From Campylobacter sp. (GTDB lineage Bacteria > Campylobacterota > Campylobacteria > Campylobacterales > Campylobacteraceae): a stretch of DNA of 64,000 nucleotides. Both the position numbers and the translations under genes were made by a program. The notes beneath the pieces were generated by a model that was given only the letters and a program-made list of their open reading frames with translations, was not told where the DNA came from and did no database searches. Positions 38,556 to 47,492 of this stretch are shown in pieces. The DNA is taken from contig JALFKC010000077.1 in assembly GCA_022775765.1 (NCBI GenBank), positions 1-64,000 of the forward strand. Direction: 5' to 3'. Every line of letters begins with the position of its first letter. The first letter of the stretch is position 1.

Positions 38556-39425
38556 ATGGAAAAATTTAAACAAATTTTACTTGATATCAATGAGTTAATC
38601 GTCTTTAAGCACTCTATTTTTGCGTTGCCATTTATAATGATAGCGATGACAACGGCTTCATATCTTAGTAGTGGCAGTGCGTGGTTTGGTTGGAGACTTT
38701 TGGTTTTGGGTGTGCTTTGTGCGGTGAGTGCTAGAAGTTTTGCGATGGCGTTTAATAGATATATGGATGAAGATATCGACAAGCCAAATCCGCGTTGTGC
38801 GAACAGACCTAGCGTGGATGGGCGTATTGGTAGAGCAAATTTGCTTATTTTTATAGCTATAAATGCGGCTGTTTTTGTGGTGGTTGCGTATTTTATAAAC
38901 TCACTTGCTTTTAAGCTTTCGTTTGTTTTTTTATTGATTTTGGGTGGATACTCTATTTTTAAACGCTTTTCTAGCTTAGCCCACATTGTGCTTGGATTTT
39001 GTCTTGGGCTTTCACCGGTTGCTGGGGCTGTGGCGGTATTGGGTGAGATTCCACTTTGGTCTGTGCTTTTGTGCTTTGGGGTGATGTTTTGGGTAGCTGG
39101 ATTTGATGTGCTATATTCGCTTCAAGATATGGAATACGACAAAAGTGCTGGGCTTTTTAGTATTCCATCAAGGTATGGGGAAAATGCCTCTATGTTTATC
39201 GCTAAGATTTTTCATTTTACAGCAGTGCTATTTTGGCTATGTTTTGCCGCGGCAGTTAGTTTTGGATTTTTGGGATTTTTTGCGGTGGTGATTTCAGGGG
39301 TGATTTTAGCTTGCGAACACTATATCGTAAGCAAGGATTTTAGGAAAATCGACAGAGCGTTTTTTACGTTAAATGGCTATTTAAGTCTGATATTTTTCAT
39401 TTTGGTTTTGATTGAACTTTGGTAA
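38556..39425 (+). CDS. mqnP: UbiA-type prenyltransferase, probably MqnP of the futalosine menaquinone pathway
   Basis: Membrane enzyme that attaches the polyprenyl tail to the quinone head group. 289 residues, about eight helices, with both aspartate motifs, NRYMDEDIDKPNPR and LQDMEYDKSAG. ATG 38556 is preferred to 38550 because AAGGA ends at 38549. Campylobacter makes menaquinone by the futalosine route, so MqnP is the likely identity, but 4-hydroxybenzoate specificity cannot be excluded from sequence. Its position after complex I joins quinone synthesis with the enzyme that uses it. Confidence 0.85.
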   Translation: MEKFKQILLDINELIVFKHSIFALPFIMIAMTTASYLSSGSAWFGWRLLVLGVLCAVSARSFAMAFNRYMDEDIDKPNPRCANRPSVDGRIGRANLLIFIAINAAVFVVVAYFINSLAFKLSFVFLLILGGYSIFKRFSSLAHIVLGFCLGLSPVAGAVAVLGEIPLWSVLLCFGVMFWVAGFDVLYSLQDMEYDKSAGLFSIPSRYGENASMFIAKIFHFTAVLFWLCFAAAVSFGFLGFFAVVISGVILACEHYIVSKDFRKIDRAFFTLNGYLSLIFFILVLIELW

Positions 39426-39434
39426 GGAGAGCGG

Positions 39435-39848
39435 ATGGGAAATGACATTATTTTGCTTGGAATTTGCGTCGTTATTTTAATACTCATAATATTTTTTTAT
39501 ATTAAAGATAGGGGATCTGATAAGAAATTTGAGAGATTTGATCTCATAATTACAGAAAATATGCAAGAGATATTTCTTCTTAAAAAAGAGATTGCCGAGC
39601 TTAAAAAGGGCGACAAAGATGAAATTTCAAAGCAGATTAGTGATGAGATAGAGAACAAAATTGCCCCTGTATTGATGAGCTTAAAAAGTGTAGATAGCTT
39701 GATGAAGAAGAATTTAGCACTAAATAGTAATGAAAAAGAGATAATTTTAGCCTATAAAAATGGTAAGAGTATTGAAGAGATTTCAAAAGAGTATGGATTA
39801 GAAAATTCTATAGTTGAATTTATACTTAAATTTAACAAAATTTTATAA
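39435..39848 (+). CDS. Membrane-anchored coiled-coil protein with C-terminal helix-turn-helix-like segment
   Basis: 137 residues. An N-terminal helix (IILLGICVVILILIIFFYI) is followed by a charged coiled coil (about 30-85) and a C-terminal part reading EKEIILAYKNGKSIEEISKEYG, which resembles a short DNA-binding or DUF6115-like helix-turn-helix. AAGGAG lies upstream, nine bases after mqnP. Function unknown; family assignment is tentative. The operon terminator follows directly. Confidence 0.7.
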   Translation: MGNDIILLGICVVILILIIFFYIKDRGSDKKFERFDLIITENMQEIFLLKKEIAELKKGDKDEISKQISDEIENKIAPVLMSLKSVDSLMKKNLALNSNEKEIILAYKNGKSIEEISKEYGLENSIVEFILKFNKIL

Positions 39849-39852
39849 AAGC

Positions 39853-39888
39853 TAAGTTTAAATTTTATATTTAGTAAATTCAAACTTA
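39853..39888 (+). terminator. Terminator of the nuo-mqnP operon
   Basis: 13-bp stem with one mismatch (39853-39865 with 39876-39888), loop of 10, followed by CTTTTTTT. It begins 5 bases after the last gene. Confidence 0.8.
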
Positions 39889-40000
39889 CTTTTTTTGCCT
39901 ATTTTAGTGGCAGAATTTAGGCATTAGTAATGTTAAAAAACTATATTTTGGATATTATCAAATTTATTTTACAATACCTTTTTAAAATAAAAGGAACAAA

Positions 40001-40969
40001 ATGTTGATAGATGGATATGGAAGAGTGATAGATTATCTTAGAATTTCAGTAACTCAAAGGTGTAATTTTAGGTGTAAATACTGTATGCCACACACCCCAT
40101 TTAGCTGGGTTCCCAAAGAGGATCTACTTAGTTTTGAAGATATGTTTTTGTTTGTAAAAACTGCAATTGATGAAGGCGTTAAAAAGATAAGAATAACAGG
40201 TGGCGAACCACTCATTAGAAAAGATGTGGATAAATTTATAAAGATGATAAGCGATTATTCCCCAGATATTGATTTAGCAATCACAACCAATGGCTATTTT
40301 CTCAAAAACTATGCTAAAGCTTTAAAAGACGCAGGGCTTAAAAGAGTAAATCTCTCACTTGATACTTTGGTGCCACAAAAAGCTAAGTTTATCTCGCAAA
40401 AAGAGATGCTCAATAGAGTGCTTGATGGGCTTGATAGGGCGTTAGAGGTTGGACTAAAGGTTAAAATAAATACAGTTGCATTAAAGGGAATAAATGATGA
40501 TGAGTTTGTTTATCTGCTTGAGTTTGCCAAATCAAAAAATATCCAAATAAGATTTATAGAGTATATGGAAAATACTCACGCCAACGACGAACTAAAATCA
40601 ATGAACGAACAAGAAATCTTGCAAATTTTATCTCAAAAATTTAGCTTCAAAAAGCTCGGCAAAGCCCAAAATTCACCATCTACTATCTATGAGATGAGCG
40701 ATGGGTATAAAATTGGCATTATCAATCCGCACAATCACGATTTTTGCGAGAGTTGCAACCGCATAAGATTAACGGCTGAGGGGCATTTGATACCTTGTTT
40801 GTATTTTGAAGAAGCTTTAAATATAAAAGACGCAATTAGAAAAGGCGATATCAAAAAGGCCACTGAAATTTTAGCTGAAGTTTTGAAAAATAAACCTGAG
40901 AAAAACAGGTGGTCTAGCCCTAGTGCCACAGAGATCTCATCAAGGGCATTTTATGAGACGGGCGGTTAA
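40001..40969 (+). CDS. moaA: GTP 3',8-cyclase MoaA
   Basis: Radical SAM enzyme of molybdenum cofactor synthesis. 322 residues with the SAM-cluster cysteines C21, C25 and C28 ([11 protein letters not shown]) and the second C-terminal cluster site, [18 protein letters not shown]. Ends in Gly-Gly, the tail needed for activity in the family. Downstream overlap with queE by one base. Confidence 0.96.
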   Translation: MLIDGYGRVIDYLRISVTQRCNFRCKYCMPHTPFSWVPKEDLLSFEDMFLFVKTAIDEGVKKIRITGGEPLIRKDVDKFIKMISDYSPDIDLAITTNGYFLKNYAKALKDAGLKRVNLSLDTLVPQKAKFISQKEMLNRVLDGLDRALEVGLKVKINTVALKGINDDEFVYLLEFAKSKNIQIRFIEYMENTHANDELKSMNEQEILQILSQKFSFKKLGKAQNSPSTIYEMSDGYKIGIINPHNHDFCESCNRIRLTAEGHLIPCLYFEEALNIKDAIRKGDIKKATEILAEVLKNKPEKNRWSSPSATEISSRAFYETGG

Positions 40970-41703
40970 TGTTAAGGCTTGTTGAAGCGTTTTATAGCAT
41001 TCAAGGCGAGGGGAAATTTATAGGTCATCCAGCTCTGTTTTTTCGATTTGCGGGGTGCAATTTGCGTTGCCAAGGATTTGGAGTAAAATTGCCATCGCCA
41101 AAAACAGGTGAGATTTTAGTTGGCTGTGATACTATTAGGGCGGTGCAAACGAGTCATTTTGACTACACTGAAATTCACTCACTTACTGATTTGATTGAAA
41201 TTTTACAAAGCTTTAAGCTAAATTTTAAGCCTATAGTAGTTATCACTGGTGGTGAGCCCTTACTGCACTATAAAGATGAGATTTTTTATAGCTTTATAGC
41301 CTATCTTTTAGAGAGTGGATACAGTGTGCATTTTGAGACAAATGGGACAATTTTGGTGGATTTTGATAAATTTCCACTTTATAAAAAATGCGTATTTTGC
41401 ATAAGTCCAAAGCTTGCAAATAGTGGCGAAAAAGATAGATTAAATTTGCAAGCTATCAAAGCAATAGCCAAAAATTCAAAAGAGTTTTTTTATAAATTTG
41501 TCTATAGTGGTGATGAAATTCATAGCGAAATCTTAGAGATAAGCTCACGCATTAGCGGTGAGATTTACTGTATGCCAATGGGGGCTAATCAAGGTGAGCT
41601 TATTAAAAACTCAAGGCCCTGTTTGGAATTTTGCCTAAAAAACGGATATAATTACTCTGATAGGATTCACATAAGAGTATATAATGACAAAGATGGAGTT
41701 TAA
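40969..41703 (+). CDS. queE: 7-carboxy-7-deazaguanine synthase, Campylobacter-type cysteine spacing
   Basis: Radical SAM enzyme converting CPH4 to CDG for queuosine. 244 residues with FYSIQGEGKFIG and GCNLRC. The cluster cysteines appear to be C30, C34 and C53: eighteen residues separate the last two, where the textbook motif has two. The CDT that normally follows the third cysteine is kept at C53, so the third ligand is displaced, not lost. ITGGEPLL is present. Immediately followed by queD. Confidence 0.9.
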   Translation: MLRLVEAFYSIQGEGKFIGHPALFFRFAGCNLRCQGFGVKLPSPKTGEILVGCDTIRAVQTSHFDYTEIHSLTDLIEILQSFKLNFKPIVVITGGEPLLHYKDEIFYSFIAYLLESGYSVHFETNGTILVDFDKFPLYKKCVFCISPKLANSGEKDRLNLQAIKAIAKNSKEFFYKFVYSGDEIHSEILEISSRISGEIYCMPMGANQGELIKNSRPCLEFCLKNGYNYSDRIHIRVYNDKDGV

Positions 41704-42285
41704 ATGCTAATACGCAAAATTTATGATTTTGAAAACGCACACATCGTTAGAGACTGCTCATCAAGGCGTTGTAGGATAAGCTTGCACGGGCACTCTTATA
41801 GGTGCGAGGTTATACTTGGTTCAAATTTTCTTGATGCTTCAGGTATGGTTTATGACTTTGGACTTATGAAAATCAATATCAAAACTATCATCGATAGTTT
41901 TGATCACGCCACGACTTTGTGGAGCGGGGATGATAAAGAGTATATAAATGATATGAAAAAGCACTCTCAAAGATGGATAGAGATCCCTTTTAATCCAAGT
42001 GCAGAGCAGTTTGCTAGGATATTTTTTGTTATGATAGATAGGATTTTAGCCTTGAGTGAGTTTAGTAATGCAGAAAAAGAGGTCAAACTTCACTCAATTA
42101 TCGTGCATGAGACTGCAACCGGCTACGCTCAGTGTTTTAGAGATGACGCGTATAGTGAAAATATGGGCAAGATCAATCTAGCAGACATTAAATTTAGCCC
42201 CGAAATCATCAATGAATGGGCTGATAAAGAGCTTTTTGATAAGCTAATAAACGGCGTTAAACTCAAATATCCAAAGGAGTGCTAA
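41704..42285 (+). CDS. queD: 6-carboxy-5,6,7,8-tetrahydropterin synthase
   Basis: Makes CPH4 from dihydroneopterin triphosphate, the step before QueE. 193 residues with the zinc histidines His13, His28 and His30 (FENAHIV and LHGHSY) and the catalytic cysteine Cys23. GMVYDFGLMK follows. Longer than the ~120-residue E. coli enzyme by internal and C-terminal segments, as in other Campylobacter. Confidence 0.92.
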   Translation: MLIRKIYDFENAHIVRDCSSRRCRISLHGHSYRCEVILGSNFLDASGMVYDFGLMKINIKTIIDSFDHATTLWSGDDKEYINDMKKHSQRWIEIPFNPSAEQFARIFFVMIDRILALSEFSNAEKEVKLHSIIVHETATGYAQCFRDDAYSENMGKINLADIKFSPEIINEWADKELFDKLINGVKLKYPKEC

Positions 42286-42471
42286 GTGATTAAAAAACTA
42301 CTTTTGATAATCTTTATAACACTTTTTTTGGCAGGGTGTGGCAAGGATGAGTCTAACAACTCTCTTGAAAAGCCACTCGTTGATGAAAACTCAACCGATA
42401 TCCCACTTGGCATAAACGAAGAAAATGTCACAATTGATCTAAATTTTCCCCCAGAACCGGTTGGTGAGTGA
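42286..42471 (+). CDS. Small lipoprotein
   Basis: 61 residues from a GTG start with AAGGAG 7 bases upstream. Signal peptide with lipobox LFLAGC at about residue 13-18, then an acidic, Asn-rich tail ending PPEPVGE. No domain recognised. It sits between queD and a membrane protein in the same place as a lipoprotein gene of C. jejuni. Overlaps the next gene. Confidence 0.75.
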   Translation: MIKKLLLIIFITLFLAGCGKDESNNSLEKPLVDENSTDIPLGINEENVTIDLNFPPEPVGE

Positions 42472-42860
42472 TGGAGTATTTGTATCAAACTGCACTTAGT
42501 TTGCATAAGTTTTTTTGCGTGGTTTTTGTGGGATTTGTGCTTGCGTATTTTTATATTTCACAGCGTAAATTTAGCCCAAACTATATCAAAACCATCAGGC
42601 TTTTTTTGCCGGCGTATTATACGGTGATGGCTTTGATCGCTTTTACTGGGCTTGTGATTTTGCCTATTTTTAACTTTAAAATGAGCCTAGCAGTGGTGCT
42701 AATGAGTGTGCTTTTTATCTATCTCATCGCAATTAACGCTATAGGATACAAAAAATTTAAGCGTGCGTGGAAGGATAAAAACTTTGAAATTTACAAGAAA
42801 TTTATGCGAATTGTTACGGCTTTGAATTTAGCTTTTATATTTTTGGTGAGTTTTATATAA
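42471..42860 (+). CDS. Four-helix membrane protein, unknown function
   Basis: 129 residues from ATG 42471 (GTG at 42468 is also possible). Four hydrophobic segments and conserved-looking SLHKFFCVVFVGFVLAYFYIS and KFMRIVTALNLAFIF. Cognate of the small membrane protein between queD and rsmE in C. jejuni. The His in the first helix recalls copper or haem-linked membrane proteins, but this is weak. Stop overlaps rsmE by one base. Confidence 0.7.
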   Translation: MEYLYQTALSLHKFFCVVFVGFVLAYFYISQRKFSPNYIKTIRLFLPAYYTVMALIAFTGLVILPIFNFKMSLAVVLMSVLFIYLIAINAIGYKKFKRAWKDKNFEIYKKFMRIVTALNLAFIFLVSFI

Positions 42861-43516
42861 TGGTATTTTTATACAGTGAGTTTGCGGGTGATGAGAGCTT
42901 GGTGATTGATGGGGAGCAGTTTTTACACCTTAGGGCTAGACGGGTAGAGATTGGAACTCGTCTTGATATTAGAAATTTTAGGGATGAGTATAATTACATC
43001 TATGAGATTGTGAATTTAGGCAAAAAGAGTGCAAGTTTAGAGCTTGTATTTAAAAATACCTTTGTCAAAAAGCCACTTTTTGGCTCTCTAGCGTGGGCGG
43101 TGGTTGAAAGTAGCGTGATAGAAAAAACTCTTCCAAGCCTCAATGAGATGGGACTTAATAAGCTGATTTTGGTCTATAGCGATTTTTCGCAGCGAGGTAA
43201 GGGGCTAAATTTAGACCGATTTAGACGGATATTAATCTCTTCATCACAGCAGTGCGGTAGGGATGAAATTTTAGAAATTGAGATAATTAGTAGTGTGAGT
43301 GAGTTTTTGCAAAAGTATCAAAATATAGTCCGGGTTGATTTTGGTGGCAAGAGTTTTGAAGAGTTTAGCGGTGATGAGATCTTTTTTGTGGGGCCTGAAG
43401 GTGGGTTTTCAGCAAATGAAAGAGAGATAATTAAACAAAGCGTTAGATTAAATAGCCCATTTATACTACGTTCAAATAGTGCTATTTTGGGTATTTTAGC
43501 AAAATTAAACCTGTAA
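42860..43516 (+). CDS. rsmE: 16S rRNA m3U1498 methyltransferase
   Basis: 218 residues. SPOUT fold with the C-terminal knot motifs FFVGPEGGFSANERE and LRSNSAILGILAKLN, and VVESSVIEKTLPSLNEMG. Somewhat shorter than E. coli RsmE (243). Confidence 0.92.
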   Translation: MVFLYSEFAGDESLVIDGEQFLHLRARRVEIGTRLDIRNFRDEYNYIYEIVNLGKKSASLELVFKNTFVKKPLFGSLAWAVVESSVIEKTLPSLNEMGLNKLILVYSDFSQRGKGLNLDRFRRILISSSQQCGRDEILEIEIISSVSEFLQKYQNIVRVDFGGKSFEEFSGDEIFFVGPEGGFSANEREIIKQSVRLNSPFILRSNSAILGILAKLNL

Positions 43517-43541
43517 ATTTGATTTTTTATAAAAAAAAGAG

Positions 43542-43547
43542 TATAAT
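43542..43547 (+). promoter_or_regulatory. -10 box of rpmE
   Basis: TATAAT 44 bases before the rpmE start, following a T/A-rich stretch. Confidence 0.55.
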
Positions 43548-43590
43548 CAAAACTTTCTTAAAATAAAATATAATCCAAAAAGGAAGCATA

Positions 43591-43791
43591 ATGAAAAAAG
43601 AAATTCATCCAGAGTATGTAAAATGCATAGTAACTTGTGCTTGCGGAAACACTTTTGAGACAAAATCAAATAAACCTGAACTTAGGGTAGATATTTGTTC
43701 AAATTGTCATCCATTTTTCACAGGTAGCGAAAAGATAGTTGACTCTGCTGGTAGAGTTGAGAAATTCAAACAAAAATACGGATTAAAATAA
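43591..43791 (+). CDS. rpmE: 50S ribosomal protein L31, zinc-binding form
   Basis: 66 residues with cysteines in [13 protein letters not shown] and [11 protein letters not shown], i.e. the zinc-containing (C+) type. No zinc-free paralogue is visible here. AAGGA 5 bases upstream. Confidence 0.97.
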   Translation: MKKEIHPEYVKCIVTCACGNTFETKSNKPELRVDICSNCHPFFTGSEKIVDSAGRVEKFKQKYGLK

Positions 43792-43794
43792 AAC

Positions 43795-44607
43795 TTGCTT
43801 TATTTACTTCCTACTCCGATAGGAAATTTATCCGATATCTCGCAGCACGCTTTAGAGATTTTAAAGAGTTGCGAGATAATTTTTTGCGAAGATACGCGCG
43901 TTAGCAAGAAACTACTATCTCTTTTAGAGGTAAAATTTTCTCTTAAATTTGAGACAAAAGAGTTTTTCTCAGTCCATTCACACAATGAAGAGAGTTTTTT
44001 AAAAAATATAGATAGATCTATTTTTGATAAAATTTGCGTTTATATGAGTGATGCTGGAATGCCTTGCATAAGCGATCCGGGCTATTTTTTGGTAAGATTT
44101 GTGCAAGAAAATGGCATAGAATACGAAGTTTTAAGTGGCTCAAATGCACTTTTGCTAGCCGCAGCAGCTAGTGGTATAGTGCAAAAAGAGTTTATTTTCG
44201 TGGGATTTTTAAGCCCAAAAGCTAAAAGCAGAGAGCTTGAAATTCAAAATATGCTTAACAATCTATACCCAACTATAATCTACGAAACTCCAACTAGAAT
44301 ATTAAATTTACTTGAAATTATTAATAAATTTGATGAAAATAGAGAAATTTTTGTTATTAAAGAGGCAACCAAAAAATTTGAGTTCAAAATTAGACAAAAA
44401 GTAACAAAAATATTGCAAATTTTAAATGAGCGAAATTTAAATGGCGAGTGGTGCGTGGTCGTAGCTGCTAGCCAATCATCAAATACCGCTAAAATCGCAC
44501 TTAGCGATATATTAGAACTTGATATCCCCAAAAAGCAAAAAGCCAAATTAATCTCAAAAATTACTGGCAAAAGCACAAAAGATATATACGAAAAACTAAT
44601 TTTATAA
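43795..44607 (+). CDS. rsmI: 16S rRNA 2'-O-methyltransferase (C1402)
   Basis: 270 residues. Tetrapyrrole-methylase fold: YLLPTPIGNLSDIS, CEDTRVSKKLL, SDAGMPCISDPGY. TTG start three bases after rpmE, supported by the family N-terminus. Confidence 0.94.
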   Translation: MLYLLPTPIGNLSDISQHALEILKSCEIIFCEDTRVSKKLLSLLEVKFSLKFETKEFFSVHSHNEESFLKNIDRSIFDKICVYMSDAGMPCISDPGYFLVRFVQENGIEYEVLSGSNALLLAAAASGIVQKEFIFVGFLSPKAKSRELEIQNMLNNLYPTIIYETPTRILNLLEIINKFDENREIFVIKEATKKFEFKIRQKVTKILQILNERNLNGEWCVVVAASQSSNTAKIALSDILELDIPKKQKAKLISKITGKSTKDIYEKLIL

Positions 44608-44642
44608 GTTAAATTTTACAACAAATTTGCTATTATTCACAG

Positions 44643-45323
44643 ATGGTTATATATGGAAAACAGCTATTTTTACATTTGCTTAAGCATCATAAGGATAAAT
44701 TTGAAGAGATTTATCTTGCAAAAGAGTGTGATAAGAAGCTTTTTGGTGATATTGTCAAAGTTGGGGTTAAAATCCTAAAAGTAGATAACAAAAAAGCTCA
44801 AGCCCTAGCAAAAGGTGGCAATCATCAAGGCTTTTTAGCTAAGGTTAAAGAGTTTGAATTTGCAGATTTTAAAGACGCAAAAACTCAAAATTTCATAGCT
44901 GTTTTGTATAACTTAAATGATGTTGGCAATATAGGTGCGATAATTAGGACCGCTTATGCTTTGGGCGTTGGTGCGGTTGTTGTTGTAGCAAAAGATCTCG
45001 CTATGCAAAATATTCTAAGAGCAAGCAGTGGGGCAGCGTATGAGATACCAATCGTGCTTATAAATGATGGACTTAGTGCTTTAAACGAGCTTAAGCAAGC
45101 TGGCTTTAAGCTAATTGCTACTGCGGCTGATGGGATTAGTCATATAAGCTTAAAAAAAGAGCAAAAAACTGTGCTTGTAATGGGTAGTGAAGGCGATGGT
45201 TTGCCAAAAAAAGTTTATGAAAAGTGCGATATTTGCGTAGGCATAGAGATGAAAAATAGCTGGGATTCTCTTAATGTAAGTGCTGCATTTGCGATAATTT
45301 GTGATAGGATGATAAATGGCTGA
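44643..45323 (+). CDS. rlmB: 23S rRNA Gm2251-type 2'-O-methyltransferase
   Basis: 226 residues. SpoU knot motifs NLNDVGNIGAIIRTAYALGV, VMGSEGDGLPKKV and NSWDSLNVSAAFAI, with a short N-terminal substrate-binding domain. Confidence 0.92.
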   Translation: MVIYGKQLFLHLLKHHKDKFEEIYLAKECDKKLFGDIVKVGVKILKVDNKKAQALAKGGNHQGFLAKVKEFEFADFKDAKTQNFIAVLYNLNDVGNIGAIIRTAYALGVGAVVVVAKDLAMQNILRASSGAAYEIPIVLINDGLSALNELKQAGFKLIATAADGISHISLKKEQKTVLVMGSEGDGLPKKVYEKCDICVGIEMKNSWDSLNVSAAFAIICDRMING

Positions 45324-46266
45324 AGAAAAAAAGGTTAATGGCATAAATAGACTCTTAGAGATAGGTTATGATGAAATTTTAGCAAAAACTCATATAGAAA
45401 TAGAGTATGTAAATGCTCTTTTAAATAGGGATTTTGATAAGTTAAAAGGTAAGAATGTTAGAGCTTTTATCAAAATTTTGGAGCGAGAATACAGCGTGGA
45501 TTTGGGTGAGCTTTTGGATGAATACAATATCTATGCTGGAGATTTAGAAGATGACAAAAAGTCGCTTATGAGCTCACTTAACAGCCCTTTACCAGATATT
45601 TCGCACTATGAAAAAAAATCGGCGTGGTATATTTGGGTTATTATTTTGGTGATTGCAATTTGGGCGGTTTTTTACTTTAGACTTTATGAGATTACTGATA
45701 AATTCCCTAATCTTTTTGGTGATAAAAATATAACTTCAGTCTCTTCAAACGCTACAGTTATCAAAAATGTTGAGACAATATTAGAGGGCGTTGGGGTTGA
45801 AATTCCTAAATTTGATGAGAACAATACAATTATTAGCTATGATGAAGATAAGACAAACTCAGAGCTTTATTCTGAGCTCAACGCTTCAGCAACTAACGCC
45901 TTAGACAAGGTGATTATGCTTGAAAATATCGGTGATAAAAACTCAAGCCTTGATAATAATAAGAGTTTAGGCTTAACCCCACAAGAGCCAAAATTTAGCA
46001 TAATTCCTAAGGCTAATCTTTGGCTTGGGATGATAGATATGAAAACTGGCAAAAAAAGCACTCTAACTACTGATAAACCTATAGAAATTGATTTAAACAG
46101 TGAAACTTTGATATTAACAGGGCACGGATTAATAGATACTAACTCTAGTGGTGAAATAAGCGAGTTTAAAAATCGCAATCCACTTAGATTTCATATCAAA
46201 GATGGTGCTATAAATGAGATAAGTTATGATGAGTTTTTAAAATTAAATCACGGTAAGGCGTGGTAA
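45316..46266 (+). CDS. RodZ-like bitopic membrane protein
   Basis: 316 residues. N-terminal cytoplasmic region with helix-turn-helix-like character (NRLLEIGYDEILAKTHIE; about 8-80), a single membrane helix at about 103-122 (WYIWVIILVIAIWAVFYF), then a Ser/Asn/Asp-rich linker and a beta-rich end carrying LWLGMIDMKTGKKSTLTT. The layout equals RodZ/DUF4115 proteins that tie MreB to the cell wall, but the repressor-type HTH is divergent. Function inferred from architecture only. The start overlaps rlmB by 8 bases. Confidence 0.65.
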   Translation: MAEEKKVNGINRLLEIGYDEILAKTHIEIEYVNALLNRDFDKLKGKNVRAFIKILEREYSVDLGELLDEYNIYAGDLEDDKKSLMSSLNSPLPDISHYEKKSAWYIWVIILVIAIWAVFYFRLYEITDKFPNLFGDKNITSVSSNATVIKNVETILEGVGVEIPKFDENNTIISYDEDKTNSELYSELNASATNALDKVIMLENIGDKNSSLDNNKSLGLTPQEPKFSIIPKANLWLGMIDMKTGKKSTLTTDKPIEIDLNSETLILTGHGLIDTNSSGEISEFKNRNPLRFHIKDGAINEISYDEFLKLNHGKAW

Positions 46267-46277
46267 AAAGGATAGTT

Positions 46278-47483
46278 ATGTTTGATGAAATTCGCTTCAA
46301 TACAATTGAGAGATTACCAAATTATGTCTTTGCAGAAGTCAATGAGATAAAGATGGCAGCTAGGAGAAATGGTGAAGATATTATAGATTTTTCTATGGGA
46401 AATCCAGATGGCAAAACCCCACAACACATTGTTGATAAGCTTTGTGAGAGTGCGATGAAAGATAAGACTCACGGCTACTCAGTTTCACAAGGAATTTACA
46501 AGCTTAGACTAGCGTGTGCGAACTGGTACAAAAGAAAATATGGTGTAGAGCTTGACCCAAACACTGAAGTGGTAGCAACTATGGGAAGTAAAGAGGGTTT
46601 TGTGCATTTAGCAATTGCGGTGATAAACTCAGGCGATGTCGCAGTGGTGCCAGACCCAGCATATCCTATTCACACTCAGGCGTTTTTGATAGCTGGAGGC
46701 AATGTGGCTAAAACGCCTATAAAATATGATGAGAATTTCAATCTTGATAAGGACGCTTTTTTTAGGGATTTGAATGAGATTTTTGACAATGGCTATCCAA
46801 AACCTAAATTTGTAGTTGTAAATTTCCCACACAATCCAACCACAGTCACCACAGACAAAGAGTTTTACGAAAGGCTCGTAAAGCTTGCAAAAGAGAAAAG
46901 ATTTTATATAATTAGTGATATAGCTTACGCTGAACTTGCTTTTGATGGATATAAAACACCATCAATTTTTGAAGTAGATGGGGCCAAAGATGTCGCAGTT
47001 GAGACCTACACTCTATCTAAAACTTACAATATGGCAGGGTGGAGAATAGGCTTTGTGTGTGGTAATCAAAGGCTAATTGCCGCTCTTAAAAAGATCAAGT
47101 CGTGGTTTGATTATGGAACCTTTACGCCGGTGCAAGTTGCAGCAACTATGGCCCTTGATGGACCCCAAGATTGCATAGATAAGATAAGACAAACCTATAG
47201 CAAAAGAATGGATACCTTAGTTGATGCGTTTGCTAACGCTGGTTGGGAGGTTAAAAAACCAAATGCTTCTATGTTTATTTGGGCTAAACTTCCTGATAAG
47301 GTAGCTCATTTAAAAAGCCTTGAGTTTAGCAAACAGCTTTTAAAAAAAGCTGGCGTTGCAGTTAGCCCAGGAATTGGTTTTGGCGTAGCAGGTGATGACC
47401 ATGTAAGGATAGCTTTGATAGAGAATGAAAACCGTATCCGTCAAGCCGCTAGAAATATCAAAAAATACCTAAAAGAAGCTTAA
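46278..47483 (+). CDS. Class I/II aminotransferase, AlaC-like
   Basis: 401 residues. Start 46278 is preferred to 46260 because AAGGA lies five bases upstream. PLP-binding lysine in TLSKTYNMAGWRIG, with NPTT, SDIAYAELAFDGY and VAVSPGIGFG. Family members transfer amino groups between alanine and glutamate or act on LL-diaminopimelate; in C. jejuni the same gene stands before hom, and an alanine or aspartate-family role is likely. Exact substrate unresolved. Confidence 0.85.
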   Translation: MFDEIRFNTIERLPNYVFAEVNEIKMAARRNGEDIIDFSMGNPDGKTPQHIVDKLCESAMKDKTHGYSVSQGIYKLRLACANWYKRKYGVELDPNTEVVATMGSKEGFVHLAIAVINSGDVAVVPDPAYPIHTQAFLIAGGNVAKTPIKYDENFNLDKDAFFRDLNEIFDNGYPKPKFVVVNFPHNPTTVTTDKEFYERLVKLAKEKRFYIISDIAYAELAFDGYKTPSIFEVDGAKDVAVETYTLSKTYNMAGWRIGFVCGNQRLIAALKKIKSWFDYGTFTPVQVAATMALDGPQDCIDKIRQTYSKRMDTLVDAFANAGWEVKKPNASMFIWAKLPDKVAHLKSLEFSKQLLKKAGVAVSPGIGFGVAGDDHVRIALIENENRIRQAARNIKKYLKEA

Positions 47484-47492
47484 AGAGATTTA

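Noticed and set aside
39891-39940. Riboswitch upstream of moaA
   Set aside because: A short 6-bp inverted repeat is visible, but nothing resembling the conserved Moco element or another known aptamer.
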